Below are positions 61,943 through 64,000 of a stretch of DNA of 64,000 nt, piece by piece. Origin of the DNA: Aeromicrobium sp. Root236 (lineage in GTDB: Bacteria; Actinomycetota; Actinomycetes; Propionibacteriales; Nocardioidaceae); the NCBI RefSeq assembly GCF_001428805.1, contig NZ_LMIS01000001.1:1238529-1302528 (forward strand). The letters are read 5' to 3'. Each line of letters begins with the position of its first letter. Within the stretch, counting starts at the first letter, position 1. A program made the position numbers and the translations under genes. The notes beneath the pieces are model-generated. The model saw only the letters and a list, made by a program, of their open reading frames with translations. It searched no databases and was not told the origin of the DNA.

Positions 61943-62443
61943 GTGCTGATCCGCCCAGCCCAGGAAGGTGAGTACGAAGCCGTGGGCGCCCTGACCGTCG
62001 CGGGCTACGACTTCGACGGCTACCTCACATTCCCTGACGGCACGTTCGACGACGCGTACGCCGGGTGGCTCGCCGACGCGGCGTCCCGCGCGCGCAACAG
62101 CACGCTGCTGGTGGCCGTCGACGGTGACGACCTGGTCGGCACGGTCACGTGGTGCCCCTACGGCTCGGCGGACGCCCAGCTCGCCAAGGAGCCACATCAG
62201 GGCGAGTTCCGCACGCTGTCGATCGCTCCCGAGGCGCGCGGCCGCGGCATCGGTCGCGCGCTCGTCGAGGACTGCCTCGACCGCGCACGCGCTGCCGGGC
62301 TCACCGAGGTCCTGCTGTTCTCGCTCAAGGAGATGGCGCCCGCCCACCGGCTCTACGGCCGGCTCGGGTTCGGCCGCCGGCCCGAGCTGGACTGGTCCCC
62401 CGACCCCGGCGTCAACCTCTGGGCGTTCTCGCTCAGCCTCTGA
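61943..62443 (+). CDS. GNAT-family N-acetyltransferase (166 aa)
   Basis: This single GNAT domain transfers an acetyl group from acetyl-CoA to an amine of unknown identity. The pyrophosphate-binding loop is LSIAPEARGRGIGRALVEDC (about residues 92-111), with a C-terminal beta-bulge FGRRPELDWSPD. The GTG start at 61943 follows the upstream stop by one base, so the pair is co-translated. Confidence 0.9.
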   Translation: MLIRPAQEGEYEAVGALTVAGYDFDGYLTFPDGTFDDAYAGWLADAASRARNSTLLVAVDGDDLVGTVTWCPYGSADAQLAKEPHQGEFRTLSIAPEARGRGIGRALVEDCLDRARAAGLTEVLLFSLKEMAPAHRLYGRLGFGRRPELDWSPDPGVNLWAFSLSL

Positions 62444-62463
62444 CGCACGACTAGCGTGGCGCC

Positions 62464-62835
62464 ATGGACACCGCATCGATCACCCACGTCGTCTCGGCCG
62501 CCGACACCGCACGTGCGCTCGGCAGCGGAGACCTCGACGTGCTCGGCACGCCGCGCGTGCTGGCCTGGTGCGAAGAGGCGACGTGCGCGGCGCTCGAGCT
62601 CGAACCGGCGCAGACCAGCGTGGGGACCCGCGTCGACCTGGAGCACCTGGCCGCCAGCCCGGTCGGCGCCGAGGTCACCGCGACCGCGACCGTCGTCCAC
62701 ACCGACGGCCGGCTCGTACGTTTTCAGGTCGCGGCCCACGACGCCGGCGGCACGTTGCTGGCGACCGGCGAGATCCGTCGGGTCATCGTGGACCGGGAGC
62801 GATTTCTGGCGCGGATCGCGCCTGTGGGAGACTGA
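62464..62835 (+). CDS. Hot-dog fold thioesterase-like protein (123 aa)
   Basis: This small hot-dog fold protein resembles fluoroacetyl-CoA thioesterase and related 4HBT-like proteins. Visible segments are DTASITHVVSAADTARALGS, WCEEATCAALELEPAQTSVG and VGAEVTATATVVHTDGRLVRF. The catalytic Thr/Glu/His set of FlK is partly visible (EEAT). Probable hydrolysis of an acyl-CoA; the substrate is unknown. It lies upstream of the bL37 gene by 26 bp. Confidence 0.82.
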   Translation: MDTASITHVVSAADTARALGSGDLDVLGTPRVLAWCEEATCAALELEPAQTSVGTRVDLEHLAASPVGAEVTATATVVHTDGRLVRFQVAAHDAGGTLLATGEIRRVIVDRERFLARIAPVGD

Positions 62836-62861
62836 GACCTCGACTTCCGAGGAGGATCATC

Positions 62862-62936
62862 ATGGGCAAGACCGGCCGCAAGCGTCGTGCGCGTCGCAAG
62901 AAGGGCGCCAACCACGGCAAGCGCCCCAACGCGTGA
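62862..62936 (+). CDS. 50S ribosomal protein bL37 (24 aa)
   Basis: This tiny gene encodes MGKTGRKRRARRKKGANHGK followed by RPNA. It is strongly basic and ends in the ANHGKRPNA tail of the actinobacterial ribosomal protein bL37, known from mycobacterial ribosome structures at the 23S core. The ATG has a perfect GAGGAGG site, and a strong terminator follows four bases after the stop. Its size makes it easily missed by gene callers. Confidence 0.92.
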   Translation: MGKTGRKRRARRKKGANHGKRPNA

Positions 62937-62940
62937 CAAC

Positions 62941-62973
62941 AAGAAATCCCCGTCCATCGGACGGGGATTTCTT
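62941..62973. terminator. Strong bidirectional terminator bL37/rsrA
   Basis: A perfect 15-bp stem (62941-62955 and 62959-62973, 3-nt loop ATC) with A-rich and T-rich flanks on both sides. It lies between the convergent bL37 and rsrA genes and terminates in both directions. Confidence 0.92.
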
Positions 62974-62989
62974 CGTTTGGGGCGAGCGA

Positions 62990-63262
62990 CTAGGTCGACC
63001 GCTGCTCGGTGATCTCGATGTGCACCTTGCGGATCGAGAACAGCACCTTCTCGCGCAGGGGCTCGGGCGCCACCTCGGAGCACGACCGCGACACGAGTGA
63101 CTTCACGACCCGCTCGAGGTCGTACTCGCTCAGGCAGTCGCTGCACCCGTCGATGTGCGCCTGGATCTCGGCGCAGCTCGCGGTGTCGATCTCCTGGTCG
63201 ATGAACAGGTAGAGGTTCTCGAGTGCCTTCTCGCAGTCAGGCCCTTCGCACGGATCCGTCAT
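62990..63262 (-). CDS. rsrA: Zinc-binding anti-sigma factor RsrA
   Basis: This is a 90-residue ZAS-family anti-sigma factor that holds SigR inactive until disulfide stress oxidises it. The zinc site is H-x3-C-x2-C (HIDGCSDC) plus an upstream Cys (DTASCAEIQ). It overlaps the sigma gene stop by four bases. It is one of the thiol redox switches conserved in actinobacteria (RshA/RsrA). Confidence 0.95.
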   Translation of the reverse strand: MTDPCEGPDCEKALENLYLFIDQEIDTASCAEIQAHIDGCSDCLSEYDLERVVKSLVSRSCSEVAPEPLREKVLFSIRKVHIEITEQRST

Positions 63263-63972
63263 GACTTGTCACCCGCTCCCGTGACAGCCATGCCGCGATC
63301 GCGGGCGTAGTCGGCCAACATCTCGCGCAGCATCCGACGGCCGCGGTGCAACCGCGACATCACGGTGCCGATCGGGGTGTCCATGATCTCGGCGATCTCC
63401 TTGTAGGGGAAACCTTCGACGTCGGCGAGGTAGACCGCGTAGCGGAAGTCCTCGGGCAGCGCCTGGAGCGCGTCCTTGACGTCGCTGTCGGGGAGGTGCT
63501 CCAGCGCCTCCATCTCGGCCGACTTGAGCCCGCTCGACCCGTGCGACTCGGCGCGGGCGATCTGCCAGTCCTCGATCTCGTCCGTGATCTGCTGCGGCTG
63601 GCGCTGCTTCTTGCGGTACGAGTTGATGTAGGTGTTGGTCAGGATGCGGTAGAGCCAGGCCTTGAGGTTGGTGCCGGGCTTGAACTGGTGGAACGCGCTG
63701 AACGCCTTGGCGTAGGTCTCCTGGACGAGGTCCTCGGCGTCGTGCGGGCTGCGCGTCATGCGCAGCGCGGCCGAGTAGAGCTGGTCCAGGAATGGCAGGG
63801 CGTCGGCCTCGAAGCGCGCCTGCTGCTGCTCCGAGGTCTCGGTGTCGCGCTGGTCGGCGCTTTCAGGGGTTTCGCCGGTGACGGTCATCGCCTCCCAGCC
63901 TACTCCGGGCACTACTGGCTTGCTGAGGGGCGTGATCGACCTCTCAAGCCCGTGATCTGCGTATGTCAGCAT
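63259..63972 (-). CDS. sigR: RNA polymerase sigma factor SigR/SigH (disulfide stress)
   Basis: This is an ECF sigma factor. Region 2 reads [31 protein letters not shown] and [19 protein letters not shown]. Region 4 reads [20 protein letters not shown] and [20 protein letters not shown]. It drives thioredoxin and protein-quality genes. Two starts are possible. ATG 63972 has a perfect AGGAGG site five bases upstream and gives 237 residues. ATG 63888 ([12 protein letters not shown]) gives the standard 209 residues but has a cramped GGAGG site. Both may be used, as with the long and short SigR isoforms of Streptomyces. The rsrA gene overlaps by four bases. Confidence 0.94.
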   Translation of the reverse strand: MLTYADHGLERSITPLSKPVVPGVGWEAMTVTGETPESADQRDTETSEQQQARFEADALPFLDQLYSAALRMTRSPHDAEDLVQETYAKAFSAFHQFKPGTNLKAWLYRILTNTYINSYRKKQRQPQQITDEIEDWQIARAESHGSSGLKSAEMEALEHLPDSDVKDALQALPEDFRYAVYLADVEGFPYKEIAEIMDTPIGTVMSRLHRGRRMLREMLADYARDRGMAVTGAGDKS

Positions 63973-64000
63973 CGAACCTCCTGCGGTGTTCAACCGTCCG

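Overview
The window is GC-rich (about 70 %) chromosomal DNA of an actinobacterium. The markers are two WhiB/BldC-class regulators, a bifunctional Kgd, PdtaS, the RsrA/SigR pair, the 24-residue ribosomal protein bL37, a YrbE/Mce-type permease and many GTG starts. Gene content and order point to the Propionibacteriales, most likely Nocardioidaceae (Aeromicrobium- or Nocardioides-like). That placement is inference, since no 16S gene is present.

Layout. 1-2.2 kb: the end of an mce-type lipid-uptake locus (YrbE permease, SCP2 protein) with a divergent TetR regulator. 2.2-18.4 kb: the conserved housekeeping block prmC-prfA-rpmE-(gpx)-rho-thrB-thrC-hom and lysA-argS, all on the minus strand. Its ancestral continuity is broken at 10.5-15.3 kb by a redox-stress island: a lipoprotein-like gene, a SoxR-controlled quinone oxidoreductase/MFS operon, soxR, and a 366-bp cassette bounded by 32-bp near-identical direct repeats. 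18.4-19.6 kb: an RNA-like palindromic region, an orphan CheY-like regulator, and tRNA-Arg(CCG) followed by tandem 78-bp repeats that copy the 3' end of the tRNA.

19.6-33.9 kb: a two-armed surface-polysaccharide cluster. The plus arm encodes an FAD oxidoreductase, an ATP-grasp ligase, a NodB-like deacetylase and a GT4 glycosyltransferase. The minus arm is eight overlapping genes: Gfo/Idh, DegT, hexapeptide acetyltransferase, sugar transferase, MurJ-like flippase, O-antigen ligase-like, Wzz-like with a dead kinase domain, and a lysozyme-like secreted protein. The arms meet tail to tail. Together they look sufficient for priming, modification, flipping, polymerisation and export of one glycan. 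Next to them (34.0-37.6 kb) lie a 901-residue LuxR-type ATPase regulator and a BldC-like protein preceded by a 24-codon leader ORF.

37.6-49.6 kb: accessory metabolic and regulatory genes. These include a membrane EEP hydrolase, a WYL regulator with an epoxide hydrolase, a TetR with a DHA2 exporter and VOC protein, a carboxyethylornithine-synthase-like dehydrogenase behind a hairpin leader, an SDR, a RibD-like protein, an ECF sigma factor with a membrane partner, OsmC, and a winged-helix protein. 49.8-64 kb: central metabolism and global stress control. These include kgd with its small partner, malic enzyme, whiB1, pdtaS, an acetolactate-synthase-like TPP enzyme, bL37, and rsrA-sigR at the right edge. 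The whiB1-pdtaS-rsrA-sigR neighbourhood matches the order known from mycobacteria.

The most unusual signals are the tRNA-derived tandem repeats, the small flanked cassette, the palindromic repeat in the soxR promoter region, the two-armed glycan cluster with its kinase-dead Wzz protein, the Asn/Arg-rich insert in Rho, and a strong over-representation of the palindrome CGTACG.
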